Source: Bacillota bacterium
GTDB lineage: Bacteria > Bacillota > Clostridia > Lachnospirales > Lachnospiraceae
DNA: 64,000 nucleotides
Direction: 5' to 3'
Assembly: GCA_023395555.1 (NCBI GenBank)
Contig: JAEWYQ010000088.1
Coordinates: 62,001-126,000 of the forward strand
In this document: positions 8,477-18,248 of the stretch, piece by piece
Numbering within the stretch: the stretch's first letter is position 1
Layout of the letters: each line of letters begins with the position of its first letter
The notes under the pieces: generated by a model
Seen by the model: only the letters and a program-made list of their open reading frames with translations
Told to the model about the DNA's origin: nothing
Database searches by the model: none
Translations under genes and position numbers: made by a program

Positions 8477-9697
8477 ATGAATAATTTGTTAGTAGCACAA
8501 TCCGGCGGACCGACTGCTGCCATCAATGCAACATTGGCCGGTATATTGCAGGGAGTGCAGGGAAGTGAAGGAGTGAACCGGGTGTACGGTGCAAAGAATG
8601 GAATTGAAGGGGTGCTGAAGGAGCAGTTCATTGACTTGAGCGAGCTTGCGAAAGACAATCAGTCCCTCGATATCCTTGCCTGCACGCCCGCTTCGGCCCT
8701 CGGTTCCTGCCGCCGCAAAATGAAGGACTGGCATGAGGACGAAGAGACCTATAAGAAGATCATAGCAACTCTTGACCGGTATGGAGTTCAATATTTTATC
8801 TACATCGGCGGAAATGATTCCATGGATACCGTAAATAAGCTTGCCAGGTACTGCAAGGCAAAAGGACATGACAAAATCATTGTGGGTGCGCCTAAGACAA
8901 TTGATAACGATCTAAGCCTTACCGATCACAGTCCCGGCTATGGCTCCGCGGCGAAATATATTGCAGCTACCATATCAGAGCTGGCCTGTGACATTGGCGT
9001 CTATGATATTCCGTCAGTGACCATTGTCGAGATCATGGGACGTGACGCAGGATGGCTGACGGCTTCCGCAGCGCTGGCCAGAGTGAACGGAGGGCGGGGG
9101 GCCGATCTGATCTATCTATGCGAAAGGGAATTCGACAGTACCCGTTTTATAAAGGATGTTAAGGAGAAGCTGACGCAGAAGCAGGGAATTCTTGTTGCTG
9201 TCAGCGAAGGAATTAAGGATAAAGAGGGTGCTTACATATCCGATCAGGTTTCCAGCGGAAAAGTAGATAATTTCGGTCATAAATATATTGCGGGAGCGGC
9301 CCGTGTACTGGAACAGCTGGTGCGCCGTGAAATAGGCTGTAAGGTTCGTTCTGTGGAACTGAATTTAATGCAGAGATCCGCCGCGCATATCACAAGTAAA
9401 ACAGATATTATGGAATCAAAGATGCTGGGAGAAAAGGCATTGCGCTGCGCGCTGAGCAAAGAAGCAGGCCGTATGGCGGCAATCGGGCGGCTGAGTGACC
9501 GGCCTTACCGGGCGGAGCTCCTCTCCGTTCCGGTAGATGAAGTGGCGAACCATGAGAAAACAGTTCCCCTGAATTGGATCACCCCGGACGGGCATGATGT
9601 GACAGAGGAATTAATAAACTATATGATGCCATTAATTCAAGGAGAGACGGACGTTAAATTTAAGAATGGAATACCGCTTCAACTAAAGCTGTATTGA
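8477..9697 (+). CDS. pfp: 6-phosphofructokinase, pyrophosphate-dependent type
   Basis: The 406-residue enzyme has the PFK signatures QSGGPTAAINATL, GGNDSMDT and PKTIDNDL. In this superfamily an acidic or amide residue before the serine of the second motif (GG-D/N-DS instead of GGDGS) together with the lysine in PKTIDND marks enzymes that use pyrophosphate instead of ATP. It would phosphorylate fructose 6-phosphate reversibly and save ATP in glycolysis, as in many clostridia. The call on phosphoryl donor rests on these residues only. ATG starts after GGAGACCAGCAT. Confidence 0.9.
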   Translation: MNNLLVAQSGGPTAAINATLAGILQGVQGSEGVNRVYGAKNGIEGVLKEQFIDLSELAKDNQSLDILACTPASALGSCRRKMKDWHEDEETYKKIIATLDRYGVQYFIYIGGNDSMDTVNKLARYCKAKGHDKIIVGAPKTIDNDLSLTDHSPGYGSAAKYIAATISELACDIGVYDIPSVTIVEIMGRDAGWLTASAALARVNGGRGADLIYLCEREFDSTRFIKDVKEKLTQKQGILVAVSEGIKDKEGAYISDQVSSGKVDNFGHKYIAGAARVLEQLVRREIGCKVRSVELNLMQRSAAHITSKTDIMESKMLGEKALRCALSKEAGRMAAIGRLSDRPYRAELLSVPVDEVANHEKTVPLNWITPDGHDVTEELINYMMPLIQGETDVKFKNGIPLQLKLY

Positions 9698-9701
9698 AAG
9701 G

Positions 9702-9748
9702 AAGGCTGGACGGCTGCTGAGATAACACTCAGAACAGCTGCCAGCCTT
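9702..9748 (+). terminator. Hairpin downstream of phosphofructokinase
   Basis: AAGGCTGG (9702-9709) pairs with CCAGCCTT (9741-9748), with a second helix inside (CTGAG/CTCAG). It lies directly after the stop codon, but an A-rich rather than T-rich tract follows, so its role as a terminator is uncertain. Confidence 0.4.
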
Positions 9749-9800
9749 AAAATCTGATGGAATTTTCAAGGTTCCAAAATCTGTCCTTCAAGAAAATTTC

Positions 9801-9829
9801 TTGACAAAATGGAAGAAATGAGGGATACT
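9801..9829 (+). promoter_or_regulatory. Promoter of the WalJ-like hydrolase gene
   Basis: TTGACA (9801-9806) and GATACT (9824-9829) are separated by 17 bp, about 50 bp before the ATG at 9878. Confidence 0.6.
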
Positions 9830-9877
9830 CAGTTTATTGTAAATGCAAAATGATGATGACAGAATAGGGAGATAAAT

Positions 9878-10669
9878 ATGAAGCTATGCAGTATTGCAAG
9901 CGGCAGCAGCGGAAACTGTATTTATGTCGGCAGCAATCATACAAATTTATTGGTGGACGCCGGAGTGAGTGCAAAGCGTATTGAAAACGGGTTAAATGGA
10001 ATTGATGTTATACCGGATTCGATACAGGGAATTCTGATTACCCATGAGCATTCCGACCATATATCCGGCCTAGGGATACTGGCACGCAGATATCATATTC
10101 CCATCTATGCCACCTATGAAACGGCATGTGCCATTAGCAGAATGAAAAGCATTGGGGATATTCCGGAGGAGCTGTACCATTATGTGAAGCCCGATGAGAG
10201 CTTTATGATAAATGATATCTGTGTGGAGCCCTTTTCCACCTCCCATGATGCTTCCAATCCGGTCTGCTATACCATGAGATCCGAGGGGCAGAAGGTGGGA
10301 ATAGCAACCGATCTCGGGAAATATGATGATTATATTTTATCTAAGCTGGAGGGATCCGAGCTTCTGCTGATAGAAGCAAATCACGATGTAAATATGCTCA
10401 TGGTAGGTAAGTATCCCTATGTGTTAAAGCAGAGGATACTGGGCGAGCGGGGACACCTGTCCAATGATACCTCGGCAGATCTGATCAGCCGTTTGATTCA
10501 CCCCGGGCTGCATCATATATTTTTGGCGCATCTGAGTAAAGAGAATAATTATGAGGAGCTGGCGTATGAGACGGTTTGCTATGAGTTATCGAACCGGGGC
10601 AGCGCTTTTTCTGCAAAAAATGTAAGTGTGGCCCATCGGGAGCAGCCTTCCCAGATGGTTATGATATAA
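9878..10669 (+). CDS. Metallo-beta-lactamase-fold hydrolase, WalJ (YycJ)-like
   Basis: The 263-residue protein opens with SIASGSSGNCIYV, typical of the YycJ/WalJ group, and has the metal-binding motif THEHSDHISGL near residue 54 plus a later HD and ...FLAHLSKENN histidine. In Bacillus this protein is linked to the WalKR cell-wall system and to DNA repair; its reaction is not established. No walR or walK gene lies nearby here. The last codons overlap a 26-bp direct repeat that begins an intergenic element (10661-10774). Confidence 0.8.
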   Translation: MKLCSIASGSSGNCIYVGSNHTNLLVDAGVSAKRIENGLNGIDVIPDSIQGILITHEHSDHISGLGILARRYHIPIYATYETACAISRMKSIGDIPEELYHYVKPDESFMINDICVEPFSTSHDASNPVCYTMRSEGQKVGIATDLGKYDDYILSKLEGSELLLIEANHDVNMLMVGKYPYVLKQRILGERGHLSNDTSADLISRLIHPGLHHIFLAHLSKENNYEELAYETVCYELSNRGSAFSAKNVSVAHREQPSQMVMI

Positions 10670-10774
10670 TGAAAGCGTAGCGAACATGATGCGAGCTTGC
10701 TCGTAATCATGTGAACGGAGCCGGAGATCATGAACACGTTTTATGTTCATGATATAATGAAAGCGTAGGGAACA
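10661..10774 (+). repeat. Intergenic repeat element, copy 1, flanked by 26-bp direct repeats
   Basis: A 26-bp sequence (10661-10686) recurs at 10749-10774 with a single difference, and the first copy overlaps the end of the hydrolase gene. Between them lies a block (10681-10733) that matches 44 of 53 positions of a second locus at 42893-42945. It contains a hairpin GAGC-TT-GCTC. A perfect inverted repeat with 10-bp arms and a 7-base loop spans 10727-10753. TATAAT occurs in both direct repeats. The element lies upstream of the ACT-domain gene. Confidence 0.75.
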
Positions 10775-10813
10775 CGTCTTTTGTACATAATAATGGTAAG
10801 GAGGAGCGAGGAT

Positions 10814-11086
10814 ATGAAACGTACGGTTATAACTGTAGTGGGTAAGGATACGGTTGGTATTATCGCCAGGGTATGTACCTATCTGGCGGATAATAACATT
10901 AATATATTGGATATTTCCCAGACCATCGTCCAGGACTTTTTTAACATGATGATGATCGTTGATATGACAAATATGAGCAAGGATTTTGAGGTGATATCGG
11001 AGGAGCTGGAGAAGCTCGGTTCCGAAATTGGGGTAATGATTAAATCCCAGCGTGAAGACATATTCGACAAGATGCATAGAGTTTAA
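10814..11086 (+). CDS. ACT domain protein (UPF0237)
   Basis: This 90-residue protein is one ACT domain: [20 protein letters not shown] begins it, followed by [20 protein letters not shown] domains bind amino acids or similar small ligands and regulate partner proteins. The start at 10814 is chosen because AAGGAGGAGCGAGGAT precedes it; an upstream ATG in frame has no such site. The UPF0210 gene starts 16 bp downstream, and this pairing is conserved across many bacteria, suggesting a shared but unknown function. Confidence 0.9.
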   Translation: MKRTVITVVGKDTVGIIARVCTYLADNNINILDISQTIVQDFFNMMMIVDMTNMSKDFEVISEELEKLGSEIGVMIKSQREDIFDKMHRV

Positions 11087-11102
11087 CACTGGGGAGAAGG
11101 CC

Positions 11103-12467
11103 ATGATAAATATAAATGAAGTTCTTGAAACCAATAAAATGATTAACCAGGAGAATCTTGATGTCAGAACCATCACCATGGGGATCAGCCTCCTGGACTG
11201 TATCGATCCCGATCTTGACGAACTGAACCGCAAGATTTATGATAGAATAACAACAACAGCAAAGGATCTGGTGTCCACAGGCAATAAGATTCAGAGAGAG
11301 TACGGTATTCCCATTGTCAACAAGAGAATCTCGGTAACTCCCATCGCCATCATCGGGGCTGCGGCCTGCAGGACGAAAGAGGACTTTGTAACCATAGCAA
11401 GGACCCTGGATCGTGCCGCAACGACCGTTGGCGTGAATTTTATCGGAGGATATTCGGCTCTGGTCTCCAAGGCAATGACAGCCGGTGACGAGCTGCTGAT
11501 TAAGTCGATTCCCCTGGCGCTCAGCCAGACGGAGCGGGTATGCAGCTCTGTCAATGTGGGATCCACCAAGACCGGCATCGATATGAATGCCGTCAAGCTC
11601 CTGGGAGAGATCATCCTTCAAACGGCGGAGGGAACCAAGGACAGGGATTCCATCGGCTGTGCGAAGCTGGTGATATTTTGTAATGCTCCGGATGACAATC
11701 CCTTCATGGCAGGGGCCTTCCATGGGGTCACAGAGGGAGATGCGGTGATCAATGTGGGAGTCAGCGGTCCGGGGGTTGTGAAGAAGGCCTTAGAGTCTGT
11801 CCGGGGGCAGGATTTTGAAATGCTTTGCGAGACCATTAAGAAAACAGCCTTTAAGATTACCAGAGTAGGCCAACTGGTAGCGCAGGAAGCTTCCAGAATG
11901 CTGGGAATTCCCTTTGGTATCATAGATTTGTCCCTTGCTCCTACTCCGGCTGTCGGCGACAGCATAGCGGAGATTCTGGAGGAAATGGGGCTGGATAAGG
12001 TGGGAGCACCGGGGACAACGGCGGCTCTGGCCCTGCTCAATGACCAGGTTAAGAAAGGCGGCGTTATGGCTTCTTCCTATGTGGGAGGATTGAGCGGCGC
12101 ATTTATTCCTGTCAGCGAGGATCAGGGAATGATCAACGCGGTTGAGGCGGGAGCGCTGACCCTGGAGAAGCTGGAGGCAATGACCTGTGTGTGCTCCGTG
12201 GGACTGGATATGATCGCTGTACCGGGGGATACGAAGGCAACTACCCTCTCCGGGATTATTGCAGATGAGATGGCAATCGGAATGATTAATCAGAAAACAA
12301 CGGCAGTCCGGATTATTCCGGTCATCGGAAAAGGAGTCGGTGAACGGGTGGAATTCGGCGGTTTGTTGGGATATGCTCCGGTAATGAGTGTGAATTCCTT
12401 CGGGTGTGACCGCTTTATCAACCGGGGAGGAAGAATTCCCGCGCCAATTCATAGCTTTAAAAATTAA
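11103..12467 (+). CDS. UPF0210 / PFL family protein (DUF711)
   Basis: The 454-residue length and sequence ([63 protein letters not shown]) fit the conserved UPF0210 family, structurally related to pyruvate formate-lyase-like barrels. No glycyl-radical motif of a true PFL is visible. Its biochemical role is unknown. The ATG at 11103 has GGGGAGAAGG eight bases upstream; the longer frame beginning inside the ACT gene is not favoured. It is probably cotranscribed with the ACT gene. Confidence 0.85.
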   Translation: MININEVLETNKMINQENLDVRTITMGISLLDCIDPDLDELNRKIYDRITTTAKDLVSTGNKIQREYGIPIVNKRISVTPIAIIGAAACRTKEDFVTIARTLDRAATTVGVNFIGGYSALVSKAMTAGDELLIKSIPLALSQTERVCSSVNVGSTKTGIDMNAVKLLGEIILQTAEGTKDRDSIGCAKLVIFCNAPDDNPFMAGAFHGVTEGDAVINVGVSGPGVVKKALESVRGQDFEMLCETIKKTAFKITRVGQLVAQEASRMLGIPFGIIDLSLAPTPAVGDSIAEILEEMGLDKVGAPGTTAALALLNDQVKKGGVMASSYVGGLSGAFIPVSEDQGMINAVEAGALTLEKLEAMTCVCSVGLDMIAVPGDTKATTLSGIIADEMAIGMINQKTTAVRIIPVIGKGVGERVEFGGLLGYAPVMSVNSFGCDRFINRGGRIPAPIHSFKN

Positions 12468-12639
12468 CCATACTGTGGAGAAGACATAAAGAATTGAAAG
12501 AAATTGTTAATGAATTACAGGAACCGGGCCGGAATCTTTGTCGTCTAATTATTATCATGACATCGGGAGACTGCTTCTCGGTTCTTTCCCGCTTTTGTTT
12601 ATGCCCAAGGATCAAGAAAGACAGAGGAAAGGAAGAGTT

Positions 12640-14118
12640 ATGGTGAATCAGAGATTGGAGCAATTGGATTATAAAGGAATATTCAGATACTTTGCTGAGA
12701 TTTCCCAAATTCCCAGAGGGTCGGGAAATGAGAAGGGGGTCAGCGATTATCTGGTAGCCTTTGCACAGAAGCATAATCTGGAGTATACACAGGATGCCGC
12801 ATATAACGTTATCATGATTAAGGAAGCAACACCCGGATATGAGCAGGAGCCGGCCATTATTCTTCAGGGACATATGGATATGGTGTGTGAGAAATGGAAG
12901 GACTCCGCTCATGATTTTCTGAAGGATGGGATTAAGCTCATTGTGGAAGGAGACTTTCTCCATGCCGACGGAACCACCCTGGGAGGGGACAATGGTGTGG
13001 CGGTTGCCTATATACTTGCCATGCTTTCCGATAACAGCCTGGAGCATCCAAGACTGGAAGCCATTATTACCACGGACGAGGAGGTAGGGATGGGCGGCGC
13101 AAAAGCCCTGGACCTGTCCCGGCTTCAGGGAAAGTTCCTCATCAATCTGGATTCCGAGGAAGAGGACTGTGTTCTGACCAGCTGTGCCGGAGGCATGAGA
13201 TGCAATTGTACCCTTCCGGTTCAAAGGGTCGGGGCCGCAGGTAAGAGGATTAAGCTCAGTCTCGGAGGAATGCAGGGCGGTCATTCAGGTACGGATATTG
13301 TTAAGAACAGAGCTAACGCGCCCAGGCTTTTGGGACGGCTTCTGTTTGAATTGCGTGAAAACTGCAGCTTTGCCTTGGTTCATATGCGGGGCGGTTTCAA
13401 GGATAATGTTATCCCAAGAGAAGCGCAGGCGGAATTGCTGTTAGTGGGTACACCCCAGGAGACAGGGAAGAAATATAAAGAGATCAGCTCCGGTATTGCA
13501 GAGTTGATGAAAGGGTATCAGCAGGAGTTTTCAGCCAGCGAGCCCCAGCTTAAATATGAACTGGAGGAGTTGGATGAGGGAAGCTTCCAGGTACTTCATC
13601 CCCTGTCTTTTGAAAAAATGCTGTTTATGCTGATCAATATGCCCAATGGCGTACAGGTTATGAGTTCCCATATTCCGGGACTGGTGGAAAGCTCGTTAAA
13701 TCTTGGAGTGTTCCAAACAGAGGAGGAGCATGTGACCTTTGTGTCAGCCGTTCGCAGTTCCGTATATAATTATAAGCATTATATGAGCAGTCAGCTGAAT
13801 TATTTGATCGATTTCCTTGGCGGCGAATTCCGTGAGTATTCGGAATATCCCGGCTGGGAATATAAACCGGATTCTCTGCTGAGGGAGCATTACAAGAGAA
13901 TTTATCGCGAAAGTACCGGAAAGGATATGCGGGTAGAGGCGATTCACGCCGGTTTGGAATGCGGCATCCTTGGTGAAAAGCTTCCCGGTATCGATGCGAT
14001 TTCCATCGGGCCGGATTTGTTTGATGTTCATACTGTGGAAGAAAGGCTGAGTATTTCCTCTGCAATCCGTGTATATCAGCTGCTGGAGAGGGCCGTTAAA
14101 GAAAAGATCAGGGCATAG
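12640..14118 (+). CDS. pepD: Aminoacyl-histidine dipeptidase (M20 family)
   Basis: The 492-residue protein matches PepD-type M20C dipeptidases. It has LQGHMDMVCEK with the first metal ligand, GGDNGVAVAY with the bridging Asp, TTDEEVGMGGA with the catalytic Glu, and GGMQGGHSG and IHAGLECG later. It cleaves Xaa-His and other dipeptides in the cytoplasm using zinc. The start is placed at 12640 because GGAAAGGAAGAGTT precedes it. The open frame continues 34 codons upstream, but those lack family resemblance. No recognisable gene lies in 12468-12639. Confidence 0.9.
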   Translation: MVNQRLEQLDYKGIFRYFAEISQIPRGSGNEKGVSDYLVAFAQKHNLEYTQDAAYNVIMIKEATPGYEQEPAIILQGHMDMVCEKWKDSAHDFLKDGIKLIVEGDFLHADGTTLGGDNGVAVAYILAMLSDNSLEHPRLEAIITTDEEVGMGGAKALDLSRLQGKFLINLDSEEEDCVLTSCAGGMRCNCTLPVQRVGAAGKRIKLSLGGMQGGHSGTDIVKNRANAPRLLGRLLFELRENCSFALVHMRGGFKDNVIPREAQAELLLVGTPQETGKKYKEISSGIAELMKGYQQEFSASEPQLKYELEELDEGSFQVLHPLSFEKMLFMLINMPNGVQVMSSHIPGLVESSLNLGVFQTEEEHVTFVSAVRSSVYNYKHYMSSQLNYLIDFLGGEFREYSEYPGWEYKPDSLLREHYKRIYRESTGKDMRVEAIHAGLECGILGEKLPGIDAISIGPDLFDVHTVEERLSISSAIRVYQLLERAVKEKIRA

Positions 14119-14150
14119 AGGGGATAAGCGATTGATTAGGAGATGAAGAA

Positions 14151-15797
14151 ATGGGTAACGAGGGTAAGAATGATGCCGGTTCAAAATTTGATTTTGACCA
14201 GGATCCGGAATTCAATGCAAATTTTTACAGGAACATCGAGAAGGTCCTTAACGATTCCTATGTTGAGGAGCCGGATGACACCAAGGAAACAGGGCGTCCC
14301 GATACGGCGGAGACTGCCGGGGAAGCAGCTGATGCCGGTGTATTCCAGGAGGGGAAGGAGCCCGAAGACAGCGGAGCAGCCAGAGAGGACAAGGAATCGG
14401 AAGAAGATGGAACCTCTTTGGCGGACAGGGAATCAGAGGATGAGGGAAGCGATGAAAGTGCCGTGTCAGGAGGGGCGGTCCCCGCATCGGATGGGGAAGC
14501 CGTATCAGAAGACGCTGCCGGAAACGAGTTAAGAGAAGAGCAGGAACCGTCTGAGGAGACGGCGGCAGCCGTTGCCGCGGAAGATACTGACACCCAGGGA
14601 TTGTCTGAGGAGGAGCTGGAAGAGGCTTTAACCGGAATTAATGCGGCACTGGCGCGGAAGATCTGTGAGGAGATGGACTGCATCGGTGCAGAGCAATCAA
14701 AGGAAGAGGAGAAAAAGAAGCATTCAGTGAGAATTCGCAACAGAATACTGCTTACCCTGCTCTGTTTGGTTGGCTTCGGCTTCTTTTTCGGCTTTACCTC
14801 ACCCGGTAATATGCTGTTGATGAGAATGGGAATCAATATTTCCAGTGCCGTTTGGGGTACTTTTACAGATGATTTTGAAGAGGATGTCCCGGTGGTTGAG
14901 GATATCGATGTTCCGGACCCTATTGAAGATACTACGGATTTGGTTAAAGTAGATCCTGATACCATTGAATGGACATCCAACACTCACGGGGATGGAAGGC
15001 ATGAAGAAGGGGTATACAATATCCTGGTTCTTGGAGAAGAGGCAATTGGCTCCGGTTCAGCCAGGGGCCGTACGGATGTTATTATCATTGCTACCATGAA
15101 TACCAATACAAAGAAATTAATGCTGACCTCTTTGATGCGGGATACTTTAGTCCAGATTCCCGGCTACAAGGATAATAAGCTGAATTCGGCCTATGAAAAG
15201 GGAGGACTCGATTTACTCTATAAGACCATAGCCCTGAATTTCGATATTCAGCTGGAGGGCTGTGTAATGGTTAATTTCGAGAGCTTTGAGAAGATCATCG
15301 ACAAGCTTGGCGGATTGGAAATTACCCTGACCCGCGGAGAAGCAAATTACCTGAATACCACCAATTATATCTCGAAACCGCAATACCGTAATGTGGTTGC
15401 CGGCACCCAGATTCTGAACGGCAATCAGGTCTTGGGTTATACCCGTGTCCGCAAGAAGGCAACCATTACCGGAAATAATAATGATTATGGGCGTACTGAC
15501 AGGCACCGGATTGTCTTAAATGCTATCTTTGAAAAATATAAAACCAAGAGCAAGATGGAGCTTGCCACCACGATGCTCGGCATGCTGCCCATGATTACAA
15601 CCGATATCAGCAGCAAGGATTTTGAGCTGCTTCTGAATGAATTCATCGAAATGGGCACCATGGAGATTACTCAGCTGAGAATTCCGGCAGACGGAACCTT
15701 TACCGATAATGTAGAAGTACGGGGCATGGATGTGCTTATTCCTGATTTGCAGGAAAATGTCAAGCTGCTACATAATTTTATTTTCGGTAAGAATTAA
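14151..15797 (+). CDS. LytR-CpsA-Psr (LCP) family wall-polymer transferase
   Basis: The 548-residue protein has three parts. Residues 1-190 are strongly acidic and low in complexity (long Glu/Ala/Asp/Ser runs) and should be cytoplasmic. A membrane helix follows (ILLTLLCLVGFGFFFGF, about 200-217). The LCP domain begins near residue 285 with NILVLGEEA, GRTDVIIIATMNTN and the arginine-rich SLMRDTLVQIPGY, then later GYTRVRKK. LCP enzymes transfer wall teichoic acid or polysaccharide from a lipid carrier to peptidoglycan. The long acidic N-terminus is unusual. An M23 peptidase gene follows. Confidence 0.88.
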   Translation: MGNEGKNDAGSKFDFDQDPEFNANFYRNIEKVLNDSYVEEPDDTKETGRPDTAETAGEAADAGVFQEGKEPEDSGAAREDKESEEDGTSLADRESEDEGSDESAVSGGAVPASDGEAVSEDAAGNELREEQEPSEETAAAVAAEDTDTQGLSEEELEEALTGINAALARKICEEMDCIGAEQSKEEEKKKHSVRIRNRILLTLLCLVGFGFFFGFTSPGNMLLMRMGINISSAVWGTFTDDFEEDVPVVEDIDVPDPIEDTTDLVKVDPDTIEWTSNTHGDGRHEEGVYNILVLGEEAIGSGSARGRTDVIIIATMNTNTKKLMLTSLMRDTLVQIPGYKDNKLNSAYEKGGLDLLYKTIALNFDIQLEGCVMVNFESFEKIIDKLGGLEITLTRGEANYLNTTNYISKPQYRNVVAGTQILNGNQVLGYTRVRKKATITGNNNDYGRTDRHRIVLNAIFEKYKTKSKMELATTMLGMLPMITTDISSKDFELLLNEFIEMGTMEITQLRIPADGTFTDNVEVRGMDVLIPDLQENVKLLHNFIFGKN

Positions 15798-15818
15798 GGA
15801 TAGTTATTCTGTACAAAG

Positions 15819-15852
15819 TGCATCAGGCATCCGGAAAGGGAGGTCTGATGCA
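15819..15852 (+). terminator. Probable terminator after the LCP gene
   Basis: TGCATCAG (15819-15826) pairs with CTGATGCA (15845-15852), with TCC/GGA pairs inside. The following tract has few T residues, so it is a weak terminator at best. Confidence 0.45.
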
Positions 15853-15929
15853 TTTGCTCGGTTATATTCATTCCAATAGAGACATATAATTAGTTGTCCA
15901 AAAGTCTTTGATTGGGGTGTGAGTAAAAC

Positions 15930-16871
15930 ATGGGGCAGGTATGGTATACTAATAAGTATGGGGACAGAAAAAAGAGAACACGAAAGGATATAAAAGTCCT
16001 GATGGTGCTTCTGATGATGCTGCCTGTGATAATTGTCACGGGGCTTCAATTGAATGCAATATCAACAACTCTGCTTCTGCGTGACATAGAGCGTCAGGGA
16101 ATTGATTATGATGCCTTCCGTGAGCTGAAAATAGCGGAGGATACCCTTGAGCTGGCGAAGGCCAGGACAGGGAAGCTGATGCAGAAGCATAGCGGGCTGG
16201 GATCGCCTAAGGGAATTGATCCCATTGAATATCTGACTTTTAGTATGCTGGCCAGATCCTTTGATCTGGAAAAAGAAGAGCCGGTAAAAGAGGCTCTTTT
16301 TCTAAAAGGCATCGGCTCCATTGGTACTCTGAAGGGATATCAGCGGCTGTACGGTTATTATAGGGCGATTTTTCAAGATCTGGAGTACTTTCCGGTTCCA
16401 AGAATAGAGGGTGATGCTACGGACATTTCCTATTCGGATACCTGGAGTGAACCGAGAAGCTATGGAGGCAATCGCAGACATGAGGGGACCGACATCATGT
16501 CGGGAGATCATCCCAGGGGATACTATCCTGTTATCAGTATGACCGAGGGAATGGTTGAGAAAATAGGTTGGTTGGAGCAGGGAGGATACCGGATCGGGAT
16601 ACGCTCCCCTTCCGGCGGTTATTTTTATTATGCCCATCTGGCCTCCTACGCCCCGGATATGAAGGAGGGAGCCTGCGTCCTGGCCGGGCAGCTTCTGGGT
16701 TTCATGGGAGACAGCGGCTACGGAGCGGAGGGGACTGTGGGAAAATTCGATGTACATCTGCATCTCGGAATTTATGTGGATACCGCTGCAGGCGAACTGA
16801 GTGTAAACCCTTACCATGTGCTGAAGATGATGGAGAGCCGCAGGCCAAGCTATGGGGGATATCTCAGATGA
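15930..16871 (+). CDS. Membrane-anchored M23 (LytM) metallopeptidase
   Basis: The 313-residue protein has a charged N-terminus, one membrane helix (VLMVLLMMLPVIIVTGL, about residues 24-40) and a C-terminal M23 domain with the zinc-binding RHEGTDI, then YYAHL, and the catalytic HLHLGIYV. All active-site residues appear intact, so it probably cuts peptidoglycan peptides outside the membrane. The middle region (50-150) lacks a known domain. The start is an ATG after GGGGTGTGAGTAAAAC. Placement after an LCP gene suggests an envelope-remodelling group. Confidence 0.85.
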   Translation: MGQVWYTNKYGDRKKRTRKDIKVLMVLLMMLPVIIVTGLQLNAISTTLLLRDIERQGIDYDAFRELKIAEDTLELAKARTGKLMQKHSGLGSPKGIDPIEYLTFSMLARSFDLEKEEPVKEALFLKGIGSIGTLKGYQRLYGYYRAIFQDLEYFPVPRIEGDATDISYSDTWSEPRSYGGNRRHEGTDIMSGDHPRGYYPVISMTEGMVEKIGWLEQGGYRIGIRSPSGGYFYYAHLASYAPDMKEGACVLAGQLLGFMGDSGYGAEGTVGKFDVHLHLGIYVDTAAGELSVNPYHVLKMMESRRPSYGGYLR

Positions 16872-16925
16872 AGGTGTTTTGGGAGACTTTTTATTTATAA
16901 GTAGCTTATTGATAGGATGTTATGG

Positions 16926-16971
16926 TATAATGTCCACGATAAGCAGATTAGTCCATGAGTTTCTAATCTGC
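16926..16971 (+). promoter_or_regulatory. Extended -10 promoter and leader hairpin of the cysteine desulfurase-thiI operon
   Basis: TGGTATAAT (16923-16931) is an extended -10 box without a good -35. Shortly downstream GCAGATTAG (16943-16951) pairs perfectly with CTAATCTGC (16963-16971). The hairpin would lie near the 5' end of the leader, about 40 bases before the ATG. Confidence 0.5.
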
Positions 16972-17013
16972 GGAAGAGATATAAGAAATAGTCCATGATG
17001 GATGGAGTAAACA

Positions 17014-18201
17014 ATGGAAATATATTTAGATAATTCAGCAACTACAAGAGTCACAGAAGGAGTCAGAGATAAGGTTCTGCAGGTGATGTATGAGGATTAC
17101 GGCAACCCTTCCTCCATGCACCGGCTGGGAATCCGGGCGGAGCAGCATGAGAAGGAAGCGGCGGCGGTCATCGCGTCTAATCTGAAGGTGGAGCCCAAGG
17201 AGCTTATCTTTACCTCCGGCGGAACGGAATCAAATAATCTGGCGCTGATTGGAACTGCTTTTGCAAACAGGCGGCGCGGCAATCATATCATTACTACCAG
17301 AATAGAGCACCCTTCGGTGCATCAGCCCCTGGTCTATCTGGAGACGGCAGGCTTTGAAATCAGCTTTGCGCCGGTGGACAGCGGAGGAAGGCTCATTAAG
17401 GAGAAGCTTTATGAACTGATCAGGGAGAATACCATTCTGGTATCCTTGATGTATGTGAATAATGAAATAGGAGCCGTACAGGACATTGGGGAGCTGGCGG
17501 GAGAGCTGAAGAAGAGGAAGCCGGACATTATTCTCCATGTGGATGCGGTTCAGGCTTTTGGCAAATACAGAATTTACCCGAAGCGGGAGGGAATCGATCT
17601 TCTTTCCTTCAGCGGTCACAAGATCCACGGTCCCAAAGGGGTGGGTGCCCTTTATGTCAATGAAAAAATCAAAATGAATCCCATTGTATTCGGAGGCGGA
17701 CATCAAAGAGGGCTTCGCTCCGGCACCGAGAATGTGCCGGGAATTGCCGGACTGGGACAAGCGGTGTCCGATCTTTTTGAGGATTTTGATTCCAAGATCA
17801 GCAGGATGTATCTTTTGAAACAGCGATTTCTCCGGGAGGTGAGCCGGCTGGAGGATGTGACAATAAATGGTCTTCCCATGGGATGTGCTCCGGATTATGA
17901 GCTGGAACAGATTAAGGAAACCGCCCCCCATATTATGAGCGTAAGCTTCCGGGGGGTGCGCAGCGAGGTATTTCTCCATGCACTGGAGGACCGGGGAGTG
18001 TATGTATCCTCCGGCTCTGCCTGCAGCTCTCACCATGCAACACCAAGTGTAACACTGGCAGCAATCGGCCTGGAGAAAAATCTAATGGATGCTACCTTGC
18101 GCTTTTCCATGTCCGGCATGACAACGGAGAAAGAGATTGACTATACCCTGGAACAGATCCGGGAGCTGCTGCCCATGTTAAGAAGGTATACCCGCAAGTA
18201 A
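17014..18201 (+). CDS. Cysteine desulfurase, partner of ThiI
   Basis: This 395-residue class V aminotransferase fold protein has IYLDNSATT at the start, the PLP-binding lysine in SFSGHKIHGPKG (about residue 205) and the catalytic cysteine loop SSGSACSSHH near residue 335. It takes sulfur from cysteine as an enzyme persulfide. The gene lies 47 bp upstream of thiI, the same order as nifZ-thiI in Bacillus, so its main job is probably to feed sulfur for tRNA 4-thiouridine. A role in Fe-S assembly cannot be excluded, but no scaffold gene is adjacent. Confidence 0.92.
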   Translation: MEIYLDNSATTRVTEGVRDKVLQVMYEDYGNPSSMHRLGIRAEQHEKEAAAVIASNLKVEPKELIFTSGGTESNNLALIGTAFANRRRGNHIITTRIEHPSVHQPLVYLETAGFEISFAPVDSGGRLIKEKLYELIRENTILVSLMYVNNEIGAVQDIGELAGELKKRKPDIILHVDAVQAFGKYRIYPKREGIDLLSFSGHKIHGPKGVGALYVNEKIKMNPIVFGGGHQRGLRSGTENVPGIAGLGQAVSDLFEDFDSKISRMYLLKQRFLREVSRLEDVTINGLPMGCAPDYELEQIKETAPHIMSVSFRGVRSEVFLHALEDRGVYVSSGSACSSHHATPSVTLAAIGLEKNLMDATLRFSMSGMTTEKEIDYTLEQIRELLPMLRRYTRK

Positions 18202-18248
18202 TGATAAAGCAGTAATAACAGTGTGAAAAGCACGTGGATGGAGGAAGA

